DNA from: Methylococcaceae bacterium
GTDB taxonomy: Bacteria > Pseudomonadota > Gammaproteobacteria > Methylococcales > Methylomonadaceae
DNA: 18,943 nt
Reading direction: 5' to 3'
Assembly: GCA_005779525.1 (NCBI GenBank)
Contig: SXIZ01000031.1
Span: 1-18,943, forward strand
Numbering within the stretch: the first letter of the stretch is position 1; each line of letters begins with the position of its first letter. The translations under genes and the position numbers were made by a program. Below, piece after piece: positions 1 to 8,280 of the stretch. Under the pieces are notes generated by a model. It made no database searches and was not told where the DNA came from. It saw only the letters and a program-made list of their open reading frames with translations.

Positions 1-1
1 C

Positions 2-3000
2 ACCGTCACCAATAGCAGTGGCGCGACAGGCACAGGCACAATCAAAGACGATGGCAGCAGTGCTGATGTCTTCTTGGCAAATAACACCAGTGCTACCCCT
101 ACAGCAGGGCTCGCTGACAGTGATATATCTGCACCGATAGTCACTGGTATTAGTAATGATACAGGCACGAGTAATGTGGATGGGGTGACGAGCGATAATA
201 CTTTGATCTTCGTTGGCACAGCAATCCCTAACAGCCTTGTGCAAGTATATTTGGGCAATACTGCGATTGGAAATCCTGTGTTAACCAATGCCAATGGTTC
301 TTGGAAGCTTGACTACACGGGTACGACTCTTGCGAACGGACCCTACGACGTCACGGCGACCGCTACAGTCAATAATATTGCAAGCTTGCGCTCTTTAGTT
401 TTTAACGCAGTGGTTGATAATGTGGCACCCGTTGCGCCAAGTATTGACTTACCTGCGATTGATGATACGGGTGCAAGTAGTCTAGATAACATCACTGGCA
501 AAACAGTTATTACTTTGCAAGGAACTGCGGAACCAAATACGCGCTTGAACTTGTATAAACCCGATGGGACGTTTTTGCGTGCGGTTGTGGTGGATAACGC
601 AGGAAACTGGAGTGTAACCGATATTGATCTGACGACAATTGATGGTGATGATCGTAATCTCATTCTTAATCAAGATGGTAATTTTACCTTTACCGCCAGA
701 ACTGTGGATACTGCAGGAAATGAAAGTCCTGCCGCGACACTAACGGTAACATTGGATAGAACCATTCCAAGCATTGATTTGCCTGCAGTGTACGATAGTG
801 GTGAAAGTAACAGCGATAATGCCATCAACACTAGAGACATTATTTTACAGGGTAATGCACCAGCAAACAGTTCTGTGACGGTCAAGGCACCCGATGGTAG
901 TGTTCTAGGGACTGTCATTGCGAATGCTCAAGGGATTTGGGCCTTAGCGAATATAAATTTGGCGAATATACAAAACGATGCGCATGCAGTTGGCGCAGAT
1001 GGAAGCTATACTTTTTCTGCTGATGTGGTGGCCAATAGTGGGCCTATAACGTTGAGTTTGCCTATTGTGTTGGATACCGTACCGCCAGCAGCGCCATTAG
1101 CTATTGATTTAGCAACGGCTTCTGATTTACAAGTCGACGATATTATTAATCATATTACGGCATTGCCGACGCCTACGTTTAATGTGCAACTGCCCACTGT
1201 AGGTGATGTGCTGCCAGGTTACGTTTTGCATTTATTTGCTACGCCAGTTGCTGGTGGGGCGACTCAAGAAGTCTCTAAATATACTTTGACCTCGAGTGAG
1301 GTGACTTCGCATCAGGCCAGTTTGATTACCTCACAGATGCAGGATGGGCAATATACCTTTAGCGTTAAGTTGTACGACGTGGCGGGTAATGTTGCAAATG
1401 CTGCGCAAGTGAACACCGAAATTCGCACGGATTTGGATGGGGTTGCGCCGATTATTGAAAGTGCTGCGCCAAATAATTTTGGCGTACAAGGCGATTTTAA
1501 TGGTGACGGCATTTTGGATTATAAGCAAAACGCGGTTGCGACATTTCCCGTAATTCCTACACCAGGCACATCAAGTTCGAGGGCTTTTTCAGAAGGTACG
1601 AATGCTCCTGCTGCATCTTTTGGATCACTGATTGCGGGTAATTTACAAAATGCACAAGCAAGCACCACTAATGTCCCGGTGGATGATAACGTGCAATTAA
1701 AAAATGTGGCGGTATTGCCGCTCACCGATTCAAAGTTTAACGGCCAAACACCGCCCGCGAATGTCACTTCGGTCACTGACCCATTGCAGTTTACGTTGAC
1801 GGCAGTCGCCGGGCAAACGCTCGCAGACTTGGACCCTAACCGCCCCGGATTGCAAACCCGCGTGGTCTTGGAAATGCCTACTGGGGTAACGGCAGATACT
1901 TATCTAAAATTTGGTCCTACCGCCGATAATGCGACCCCGCATTTCTTTTCGTTTCTAGCGGATGGTAATTTAGCCACTTATGATGATGGCGCTGAACTTA
2001 TCCGTGATGCCAACGGTAAAGTGATTCGAGTGGTTTTAACGCTGACTGATAATGGCGTGGGTGATACGAATGCAGCTGTGGGCACTATTGATGACCCAGG
2101 GTATTTGGCGCTGCTATCGACAATTACCCAGCCCGATACACCTTATCAGTTCTATACACCACCAGCGACTACGCCAACACCTTTAGCGCCACCAGTCGCA
2201 GCCTGTGCTTGTGATTGCTTCGATGCCGATGGTATGCATGTCGAGGTTGAGCAAACAAATCTATTAGTTGCTCCGGTGGTGAATACGAGTCGTGTGGACG
2301 ACCCTAACAGTCATGCGGCTAATTTGGCGGAAATCCCGGTGGCATCAAATAGCGCCGGAGAGGTGCTATTACAGGTAGCTGTGCCTAATGGTATTGGCTT
2401 TACCTCGCAGGAACTGGTTCCAGATAGCTGTGAAACCACCAATTTGCGCGAACTATTAATTGAAGCCGCGCAGCCATGGGTTCAAACTACGGCTGAGATG
2501 CAGAACATTATTCAGCAAGGCATTGATGTTTATGTGCCGAGCGTGCGCGATCCTGTGCAAGTAACGTTACGCACTCTAGTCTTTAAGCAAGAGGCGTTGG
2601 TTTCCGGTCCGCAGCTAATTCATATTACCGGAGCCACTGGCACGGGAGAAGCTGATAGCCAGCATGCCAACCGTCAAGAAGCTGTGGTGATTGATGCGCA
2701 TAAATTAGCCGCAGGCAGTGTCATACAGTTGGATAATATCGAATTCGCCATTGTGTTAGGCAATGTTACCGTCACGGGCGGTAATGGCAGTAATTTTATT
2801 ATTGGTGATGCGGGTGCACAGATAATCAACGCGGGTAATCAAAATGACACGCTGATCGGTGCTGCAGGAGATGATTTATTAAATGCAGGTTCTGGAAGCA
2901 ATGTGATTGATGGAGGGAGTGGAACGGATACCTTAGTGACGCAGGGTGAACTACAAAATCTACAACTATGGCTAACGCGGAACACGAATACAGCTACGAC

Positions 3001-4744
3001 AACCTTTGAACGCGTTTTTGTCAATTCGGCGACAGGTGAGCATAGCGTTATTCGTAATATTGAAAAAGCGCAGGTCGAAAATAAGACGTACGATATTAGC
3101 TACTTACAACAAGCTGGAACACAATTACAAACACTCGGCGTGTTATGGAAGTTACTATTTAATCAAGCTCCGGGTGCCCAAATTGTTAAGGATTATGCCG
3201 AATTAGCAAAAACGCCTAGCGCTTTACTTAAGCAGGTATTAAATCTCGACAGCGTGAAGTCGCTACTCAATAGTCTGAGTGATCAGCAATTTGCGCAACA
3301 ATTAGTAAGCAATGGCTTAGGTGTCAATGATGCGGCGCTGCGTAAAGCGGCAGAAGAGTATTTACAACAGCATACTCGAGCGGAGTTATTGGAAGTAGCG
3401 TTGAACTACGCTCCAGCAATTGACCATGCCTATACTGCGGAGGGCTTGTTGCTGCTGGGCAATGCTAATGCTAGCAAAGTCCCTGTTACAATTGAGACCA
3501 GTCCTTCGGTATTACCATTGAGCAGTAGTAGCCGTAATGCTTTAATTGATGGGGTAGCCGTTGAACACCGCACTTTAAAGGTCACATCGATACCGCTGGT
3601 GACGACAGCGAGAGTCGAGGATACGGCAACAGCAAATAAAAATTTGGCGGATATTCCGATCGTCAAAGATGCGAATGGCAATGTGCTCCTACAAGTGAGT
3701 GCGCCTGTAGGCGTAGGTTTTAGCGCAGAGCAGTTGCTGCCTGATGGGCTGTACCCGATGAATCTGACGCAGTTGTTGACGGCGGCCATCGAACATCGCG
3801 CCGCTACACCACAAATACAAGCCGAATTACAGCAGGCTATCGATAATTACGTGGCACATACGGTGCTTGATGAAAAACAGGTCACCTTACGCACTATCAG
3901 CTTAGATCAGGACAGCACCGCCACCACAGGCCAGCCTATTGTGATTACCGGGGCAAGTGGCACAGGTGAAGGCGATAGCCAGCATGCTAATCGGCAAGAA
4001 GCGATAGTGATCGACGCTCAAAAGTTAGCGCCGAATACCGAAATCCAGTTAAATAATGTCGAGTTTGCTATCGTCTTAGGGAATGTGAAGGTGACAGGCG
4101 GTGCGGGTAATTCTATTATCGCAACCGACACGCAGACCCCGCTGGTCTCGGCTGGCGTGGGTGATGATGTGATTTATGCCAATACGGGTAATCATATCTT
4201 CGATGGTGGTACTGGCAACGATACCCTGATTTACAATAATACGGGAGCACTGAAAGTCTTTTTGACCCATAACACTAATGATAGTAGCCAGCCTTACGCT
4301 ACGGTGCTGGTAAATGCCGCCAATGGTGATCACGATGTCTTCAGAAATATTGAAAAAGCAGAGGTCAATGGCAAACACTATGACATTAGTGGTTTAACAC
4401 TGCCGGGTGCAGATCTGCAGAATATAGCGATTGCTTCACAACTCTTGTTCGGGCATAGGACTGATCTCAATACTTTTAATCTTATGGCGACGCAGCATGA
4501 CGATTTGCAAACCCTGGTTAACAATTTCTTAAATAGTCCTGAGGGCTCTAGTATTAATAGTCTGAGTAACCATGATTTTGCAGCGTTAGTGGTGAGTCAC
4601 GGATTAGGAGAAAATCCGCAAGCATTAGACTTAGCTGAAAACTTTTTACAAGATCATAGTCAAGTTGATTTAGTCGTGGCGGGTGTGCAGAATGAGTTGG
4701 TAATTAATCATCTATACGCTACAGATGGTTTGTGGCTATTATAA
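2..4744 (+). CDS. Giant modular RTX/Ig-like surface protein, 5' end outside the window
   Basis: Probable secreted adhesin or extracellular matrix protein, exported by a type I system not present here. The frame is open from base 2, and the first residues (VTNSSGATGTGTIKDDG) look like the end of a cadherin/Calx-like adhesin repeat. The TTG at 74 is therefore not the start, and the gene begins upstream. In order: about four bacterial Ig-like repeats (about 131-1430, each opening with APxxPSIDLP..D(T/S)G-type sequence); a DFNGDGILD acidic loop (1493-1519); a choice-of-anchor-U-like domain (about 1730-2110, ending in LTDNGVGD..GTIDDPG); a CACDC cluster (2204-2218); then two tandem modules (about 2234-3480 and 3554-4741). 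Each module has a TGTGExDSQHANRQEA signature, degenerate RTX repeats of the GGxGxD type, and a helical tail remotely like DUF4214. No signal peptide is visible because the N-terminus is missing. The type I export assignment rests on the RTX repeats and is inferred. Confidence 0.85.
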   Translation, partial: TVTNSSGATGTGTIKDDGSSADVFLANNTSATPTAGLADSDISAPIVTGISNDTGTSNVDGVTSDNTLIFVGTAIPNSLVQVYLGNTAIGNPVLTNANGSWKLDYTGTTLANGPYDVTATATVNNIASLRSLVFNAVVDNVAPVAPSIDLPAIDDTGASSLDNITGKTVITLQGTAEPNTRLNLYKPDGTFLRAVVVDNAGNWSVTDIDLTTIDGDDRNLILNQDGNFTFTARTVDTAGNESPAATLTVTLDRTIPSIDLPAVYDSGESNSDNAINTRDIILQGNAPANSSVTVKAPDGSVLGTVIANAQGIWALANINLANIQNDAHAVGADGSYTFSADVVANSGPITLSLPIVLDTVPPAAPLAIDLATASDLQVDDIINHITALPTPTFNVQLPTVGDVLPGYVLHLFATPVAGGATQEVSKYTLTSSEVTSHQASLITSQMQDGQYTFSVKLYDVAGNVANAAQVNTEIRTDLDGVAPIIESAAPNNFGVQGDFNGDGILDYKQNAVATFPVIPTPGTSSSRAFSEGTNAPAASFGSLIAGNLQNAQASTTNVPVDDNVQLKNVAVLPLTDSKFNGQTPPANVTSVTDPLQFTLTAVAGQTLADLDPNRPGLQTRVVLEMPTGVTADTYLKFGPTADNATPHFFSFLADGNLATYDDGAELIRDANGKVIRVVLTLTDNGVGDTNAAVGTIDDPGYLALLSTITQPDTPYQFYTPPATTPTPLAPPVAACACDCFDADGMHVEVEQTNLLVAPVVNTSRVDDPNSHAANLAEIPVASNSAGEVLLQVAVPNGIGFTSQELVPDSCETTNLRELLIEAAQPWVQTTAEMQNIIQQGIDVYVPSVRDPVQVTLRTLVFKQEALVSGPQLIHITGATGTGEADSQHANRQEAVVIDAHKLAAGSVIQLDNIEFAIVLGNVTVTGGNGSNFIIGDAGAQIINAGNQNDTLIGAAGDDLLNAGSGSNVIDGGSGTDTLVTQGELQNLQLWLTRNTNTATTTFERVFVNSATGEHSVIRNIEKAQVENKTYDISYLQQAGTQLQTLGVLWKLLFNQAPGAQIVKDYAELAKTPSALLKQVLNLDSVKSLLNSLSDQQFAQQLVSNGLGVNDAALRKAAEEYLQQHTRAELLEVALNYAPAIDHAYTAEGLLLLGNANASKVPVTIETSPSVLPLSSSSRNALIDGVAVEHRTLKVTSIPLVTTARVEDTATANKNLADIPIVKDANGNVLLQVSAPVGVGFSAEQLLPDGLYPMNLTQLLTAAIEHRAATPQIQAELQQAIDNYVAHTVLDEKQVTLRTISLDQDSTATTGQPIVITGASGTGEGDSQHANRQEAIVIDAQKLAPNTEIQLNNVEFAIVLGNVKVTGGAGNSIIATDTQTPLVSAGVGDDVIYANTGNHIFDGGTGNDTLIYNNTGALKVFLTHNTNDSSQPYATVLVNAANGDHDVFRNIEKAEVNGKHYDISGLTLPGADLQNIAIASQLLFGHRTDLNTFNLMATQHDDLQTLVNNFLNSPEGSSINSLSNHDFAALVVSHGLGENPQALDLAENFLQDHSQVDLVVAGVQNELVINHLYATDGLWLL
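2234..3480 (+). repeat. Tandem protein module, copy 1
   Basis: First copy of an internal duplication in the surface protein. It runs from MHVEVEQTN to HAYTAEGLLLLG. The signature TGEADSQHANRQEA and the core IQLDNIEFAIVLGNV recur in copy 2 exactly 1320 nt (440 codons) further on. The RTX segment (about 2770-2940) holds motifs such as NDTLIGAAGDD and GGSGTDTL. Confidence 0.8.
3554..4741 (+). repeat. Tandem protein module, copy 2
   Basis: Second copy of the internal duplication. It stays in register with copy 1 through the TGEGDSQHANRQEA signature. After the RTX segment the offset drops from 1320 to 1290 nt, so copy 2 has 10 residues fewer there. It ends HLYATDGLWLL at the protein C-terminus, matching the copy 1 end HAYTAEGLLLLG. 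The copies are clearly diverged at DNA level, so the duplication is not recent. Confidence 0.8.
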
Positions 4745-4774
4745 AGTTCTCTTAGCTGTAAGCTGAATTAGAGG

Positions 4775-4834
4775 GAAGCTGGGCTGCTTTGCATTACTGC
4801 CGCTGGTGCCAGTAATGCAAAGCAGCCTAGTTTT
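4775..4834 (+). terminator. Rho-independent terminator of the surface protein gene
   Basis: A perfect 18-bp inverted repeat (4782-4799 with 4810-4827; GGCTGCTTTGCATTACTG and its complement) encloses a 10-nt loop and starts about 40 nt after the stop codon. With G-U pairs the stem extends to about 25 bp (4775-4834). It ends in TTTT (4831-4834), which doubles as the short U-tract. The stem is unusually long for a simple terminator. Confidence 0.75.
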
Positions 4835-5005
4835 CCGATTCCGCTGAGCGTGAATCAACTGTGGCTAGCAACTTGGGGCAACATAACATTCTAGGAGGCA
4901 AAGCAAATAGGGCAGATTAAATGCCTTATCGGGGCGAGAGTACGTCACTAAAACGTATTATGTGGCAAGCAAGAAAATAAAATGCAAACGCATGCTGGAT
5001 ATACC

Positions 5006-5236
5006 TTACTCTGGGCTCTCGGGCGTATTGATGCCCAATTCGTTTGCCAATGCCTGCAAATCAACATTCATCGTTTCAATAGCTAAGGTTTTAAGATTCA
5101 TTAAGTAATAATCCCCAAGATCTGAATACAAATCACTGTCTGGTCGACATTTTTTCAAAATGAGGTTTTTGGATTTTAGTTTTTGCGAGACTCTAGCGAC
5201 TAAAGCGCGTTTTGTTAAGGGTTTATTCAGTTCCAT
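5006..5236 (-). CDS. Small hypothetical protein, 76 aa
   Basis: Small soluble, lysine-rich protein with no signal peptide or membrane segment. The N-terminal third is strongly basic (KRALVARVSQKLKSKN) and the middle carries the motif PDSDLYSDLGDYYLMN. The C-terminal half (VDLQALANELGI) looks helical. The general pattern of an LGDYY segment followed by VDLxxLAxELG is one I associate with conserved small gammaproteobacterial proteins of unknown function, but I cannot name the family. There is no clear Shine-Dalgarno before the ATG. It is divergent from the BFD-like gene across a 180-bp AT-rich gap. Coding status rests on length, composition and the conserved-looking motif. Confidence 0.6.
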   Translation of the reverse strand: MELNKPLTKRALVARVSQKLKSKNLILKKCRPDSDLYSDLGDYYLMNLKTLAIETMNVDLQALANELGINTPESPE

Positions 5237-5364
5237 AAAATCTAAATAGTAAGTTAGCTTTAACTTAAAGTTAGCACAAATCTAAAAGCTTGCTTTATGG
5301 TTTTATAAATTTCGTGTGTTTGCGCCAGATTATTAAAATATCTTTGCAAAATTGCATAAGCTTC

Positions 5365-5377
5365 GAGCAATTTGCTC
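5365..5377. promoter_or_regulatory. Small inverted repeat next to a possible -10 box
   Basis: GAGCAA-T-TTGCTC, a 13-bp odd palindrome, is followed immediately by TAAAAT (5378-5383), which could serve as a -10 element for the BFD-like gene starting at 5417. No convincing -35 box lies at the right spacing. It could be an operator, but this is weak evidence. Confidence 0.3.
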
Positions 5378-5416
5378 TAAAATTCTGACGAAAGATAACT
5401 TACAACGTGGCAGGCG

Positions 5417-5608
5417 ATGCAAGAACACAACTATCCAGTTCAAAAAGAAATTATTTGTCACTGCACTTGCACGACTAAGCAGCAAATCATGACCTTAATT
5501 CACAATGGCGTTCAGACTTTGGAAGAAATTTCCAGAATGACCGGGGCAACCGCAGGTTGTGGCGGCTGTGAAACTTGGATAACCGAGTTACTAGCGGATA
5601 GCCAGTAA
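5417..5608 (+). CDS. BFD-like [2Fe-2S]-binding protein
   Basis: 63-residue protein matching the bacterioferritin-associated ferredoxin / NifU central [2Fe-2S] domain. Cys14 and Cys16 (CHC) form the first ligand pair and Cys48 and Cys51 (CGGC) the second, with a helical segment (QTLEEISRMTG) between them, as in the family. Length is typical of a stand-alone BFD protein. Known BFD reduces the haem of bacterioferritin to release iron; related domains accept electrons in other redox enzymes. Here there is no bacterioferritin gene beside it, so the partner is unknown. A fifth cysteine (Cys18) extends the first pair to CHCTC. The ATG at 5417 has only a weak GGCAGG-like site upstream. No Fur box was recognised. 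Confidence 0.85.
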   Translation: MQEHNYPVQKEIICHCTCTTKQQIMTLIHNGVQTLEEISRMTGATAGCGGCETWITELLADSQ

Positions 5609-5729
5609 AGCTAATGCTTTCGGTCGAGGGCTAGTCCCTAGCAGCGCATAACGCAATCTTTATGCTCACTAGCGTGATTGATTTTGGATTATGATACTTC
5701 GCTTATCGAGGCAAAATTGGGTGCTTGCT

Positions 5730-6110
5730 ATGCCGTGGAATGTGTTTATTCATCCCGAAAATCCTATTATAGAAACGCAATATATTGGCGGTTTGTCCCC
5801 TGAAGAGCTAAGCAATGCGTTTTATCAAACCGTTGCCTTAGCTGAGCAACACAAAGCCACATTGTTTATTGCGGATTGCAGCCAACTGACGGGTGGGCAT
5901 TCGCTATTTGATCTCTACGAATTAATCAAAGTCATTGGTGCAAGTGATCTGAGGCGTAGCTTTAAAGAGGCGCTATTAATGTCGGATTTGCCAATAATCA
6001 ATGAAGACGTTAAATTCTGGGAAACTGCCTGTCGCAATCAGGGTTTACAAGTCAAAGTGTTCCAAGATAGACAGGCGGCTTTAGACTGGTTGTTGCAGAC
6101 AATAGCATAA
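5730..6110 (+). CDS. STAS/SpoIIAA-like small cytosolic protein
   Basis: 126 residues from the ATG at 5730, which lies after a GGTG-containing site (TTGGGTGCTTGCT). An in-frame ATG at 5691 would add 13 residues (MILRLSRQNWVLA) but has little RBS support. The protein opens PWNVFIHPENPIIETQYIGGLSPEEL and alternates strand and helix: ATLFIADCSQLTG, a FDLYELIKVIG helix, EALLMSD, then QVKVFQDRQAALDWL. This resembles proteins annotated as STAS- or SpoIIAA-like, whose C-terminal strand reads VxVFxDxxxALxWL. No signal peptide, membrane segment or catalytic motif is visible. It runs convergently toward the DUF4407-type gene. Function unknown; the fold assignment is inferred. Confidence 0.65.
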   Translation: MPWNVFIHPENPIIETQYIGGLSPEELSNAFYQTVALAEQHKATLFIADCSQLTGGHSLFDLYELIKVIGASDLRRSFKEALLMSDLPIINEDVKFWETACRNQGLQVKVFQDRQAALDWLLQTIA

Positions 6111-6191
6111 GCCGCTGCCAGCAGTTTAAACACTTTAATTAATCCTAGGTTGAGCTACTGCTCGCATAGTGCCCAGTGCCGAACTTTATAC

Positions 6192-7883
6192 TTAAGATTT
6201 AAAAAAAGTTTCTAATTTTGTCTGATCTGCTTGGGTATATTCACGTACTAGCGTATTAAAATTTTTATCCAGTCCTTGTTGTAATGGATCGATGTTTAGC
6301 TGTGCAATCGCGACTTGTTCTTGTTGCGCGATGTGAGTGAATTGCATGATTAAATGATGGCGCTTCTGGATAAATTCCAACAATTTGCTATGTGTTTCCA
6401 CAATTTCAACTTTAGTTTCATAGACCCCTAAGCGTGACATTTTGAGCACGACCGCCAGCATATCAATCGCTAAAAATAACAGCATAAACACTAAAAATAC
6501 CAATAAATTGTGCCAAGAAACCTGATGCTGCGGAAACATCAGTTGGGTTAATAGCTCAGTTTGGGTGAGGATATCTGGTTTGAGCGCAGTGATTTGGCGC
6601 TCTTGGGTGACGCAGCGGGCATTGAGTTGCGCTCGTTCAGCATTTAAGGTGGCCAGACGTTGCTGATCTAAACTATGCTGCTGCGTACGCGTATTTTTGA
6701 GGGCTTCACGTTCCTCGGTGCATTGATTGGATAGCGTTTGATTCTCTGTCAGTAACTGCGTGGCAATTTGTTCGTTAAATTTGTTGACTTGTTTTTCCAG
6801 ATTGACGATGTCTTTACCCAATTTCAAACTATCGTCTTTGCGCACACTCGCCTGACGTAGCCATTTGCGACATTGTGAATCCTTTTTGCATCCCCGTATT
6901 CCAGTAAGACCGTTGCTGGCGATGCCTTGTTTTTCTTTTTCGGCATTTTCTGTAAATAACAACACATCTTGGTCTGCTTGCAATTGTTTGGCTTTTAAAG
7001 CGTCTAAATCCTGCGACAGTTTAGTTAAAATCGGCAGTGAAATCGGATTGGCGCCAGAGGCTTGGGCTTTACAGGCGGGGGGGTCCAGTACTTGGTCACT
7101 ACTTTGTAATTGCCCGCGCAGATGGGTGATTTGATTATCCAGCAAACGGACATTACTCTGCGGATTATTCAAGTCGCACTGTAATGCTAAAGCCGCGCGT
7201 TCAGTTTTAATCCGCCCTTCATTATAGGCTGCATCAATACGTTCATTAAATAATAGCAATACCACAGGATGCGCGACGGTGACCGCGATTAAAAATGCTA
7301 TGCACAGCCGTAAACTAAATTGTCCAGCTTTGCCCCATTTGGATAACCCTTGTCTATAGGTAGCAAGAAGCGCTCTATCCATGAGTAAAATCATAGAAGA
7401 CCAGAGCAGGGCAACGGGTACAATCGCGTAGCGGTTAAAATTAAGGGTATATAAAAAAAATGAAACGGTAATCAAGGCTAATGCTGCCGGAATCAATACC
7501 GCACCGCCTAAGGCGGCATGTTTTTTTTGCTCGGATTCCGGGCAGGTGGCTAAGATTTTCGGACTGGCCCCAGACAACCAGATAAAAAACCGCTCTAGTT
7601 GGTTAACGGATAATTGTGGTTCTGCGTGAGGCATCGCGCTGGAATTATTTGGCGCCACTTGCGCTTTTTGGAGGTCCAATGTGGGCTCGATAGTCGTTGG
7701 ATTGGATAATAACGTTTGATATTCCGTAGCGGAAAAATCATAACCGTGTTGCACTGCAAATTGCTGCAGGTTGTGCGCAAGCTGCTCTTGCGCGGATGCT
7801 TGGAGTTGCGCATCTAATGATTTAAAGAACTCAACATCCTGCTGTAATTTTTGATAAAAACGTTGAGCTTCAGTGAGTGACAT
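6192..7883 (-). CDS. DUF4407-type membrane protein with N-terminal Nif11-like domain
   Basis: 563 residues from the ATG at 7883, chosen because AGGA sits 8 nt upstream; an upstream in-frame ATG at 7925 has no RBS. Residues 1-60 (MSLTEAQRFYQKLQQD...HGYDFSATEYQ) match the Nif11 pattern: MS start, a helix ending in D, then xGYxFTxxE. From residue about 97 follows DUF4407-like sequence (RFFIWLSGASPKILATCPESE) and three membrane spans (about 126-148, 153-171, 191-212). Next comes a long Cys-containing, coiled-coil-prone loop (about 214-450), a fourth span (about 460-482) and a helical tail. An even number of spans puts both ends on one side, probably the cytoplasm, with the loop in the periplasm. 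DUF4407 proteins have no known function. The gene is alone on its strand. Nif11 domains are best known as leaders of ribosomally made peptides, but no maturation enzyme lies nearby. Confidence 0.8.
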   Translation of the reverse strand: MSLTEAQRFYQKLQQDVEFFKSLDAQLQASAQEQLAHNLQQFAVQHGYDFSATEYQTLLSNPTTIEPTLDLQKAQVAPNNSSAMPHAEPQLSVNQLERFFIWLSGASPKILATCPESEQKKHAALGGAVLIPAALALITVSFFLYTLNFNRYAIVPVALLWSSMILLMDRALLATYRQGLSKWGKAGQFSLRLCIAFLIAVTVAHPVVLLLFNERIDAAYNEGRIKTERAALALQCDLNNPQSNVRLLDNQITHLRGQLQSSDQVLDPPACKAQASGANPISLPILTKLSQDLDALKAKQLQADQDVLLFTENAEKEKQGIASNGLTGIRGCKKDSQCRKWLRQASVRKDDSLKLGKDIVNLEKQVNKFNEQIATQLLTENQTLSNQCTEEREALKNTRTQQHSLDQQRLATLNAERAQLNARCVTQERQITALKPDILTQTELLTQLMFPQHQVSWHNLLVFLVFMLLFLAIDMLAVVLKMSRLGVYETKVEIVETHSKLLEFIQKRHHLIMQFTHIAQQEQVAIAQLNIDPLQQGLDKNFNTLVREYTQADQTKLETFFKS

Positions 7884-8120
7884 ACTTCTATTCCTATGAA
7901 AAAAGTCAAGCAAAGAACACGTCATTGACGAGTAACACGCACTCAGTCAATATAAATTCGTTGGTTCGGTGGCGTGATGGTGGCTCAGCTTGATTAATGT
8001 ATGCTGCAAAATCGATCTACTTTAATATTATTGGCTTCAGTTTCCTGCCCCTCACCTTAACTAGACAACATGCTTGGGCGTGGTAAGCTTTAGATCAATC
8101 AATGTAATTAGGAGAATACT

Positions 8121-8267
8121 ATGGGACCATATTATCGGCAGTCCTCTCAGGGTATGGGGGCGATTTTTGAAACACTGTACGAACATCCCATACTGATGGT
8201 GTTGTTCGTTGCGGTCACGGTAGGCGGGTGTGTTTTTTGGTATAAAAAGCAAAAAGCCAAGCTCTAA
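8121..8267 (+). CDS. 48-aa single-span membrane protein
   Basis: Small gene with a strong Shine-Dalgarno (TTAGGAGAATACT directly before the ATG). The product begins MGPYYRQSSQGMGAIFETLY. A hydrophobic segment follows (about residues 24-41, PILMVLFVAVTVGGCVFW), and the protein ends in a basic tail (YKKQKAKL). This gives one membrane helix with the C-terminus predicted on the cytoplasmic side. A palindromic hairpin follows 13 nt after the stop. It converges on the cytochrome c' gene. Size and topology recall small accessory subunits of membrane complexes (CcoQ/CydX-like in size only), but there is no recognisable family signature. The function is unknown. Confidence 0.7.
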   Translation: MGPYYRQSSQGMGAIFETLYEHPILMVLFVAVTVGGCVFWYKKQKAKL

Positions 8268-8280
8268 AGTTTTGAATAGT

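Noticed and set aside
5630..5642. GCTAG-N3-CTAGC mini-hairpin after the BFD-like gene
   Set aside because: The stem is only 5 bp with no U-tract, too weak to call a terminator.
8081..8105. Possible sigma-54 site (TTGGGC...GC) upstream of the 48-aa gene
   Set aside because: Spacing is GG-N9-GC, one base short of the required N10.
8061..8252. 63-codon minus-strand frame
   Set aside because: It lies opposite the 48-aa gene, which has a strong RBS and a sensible membrane topology.
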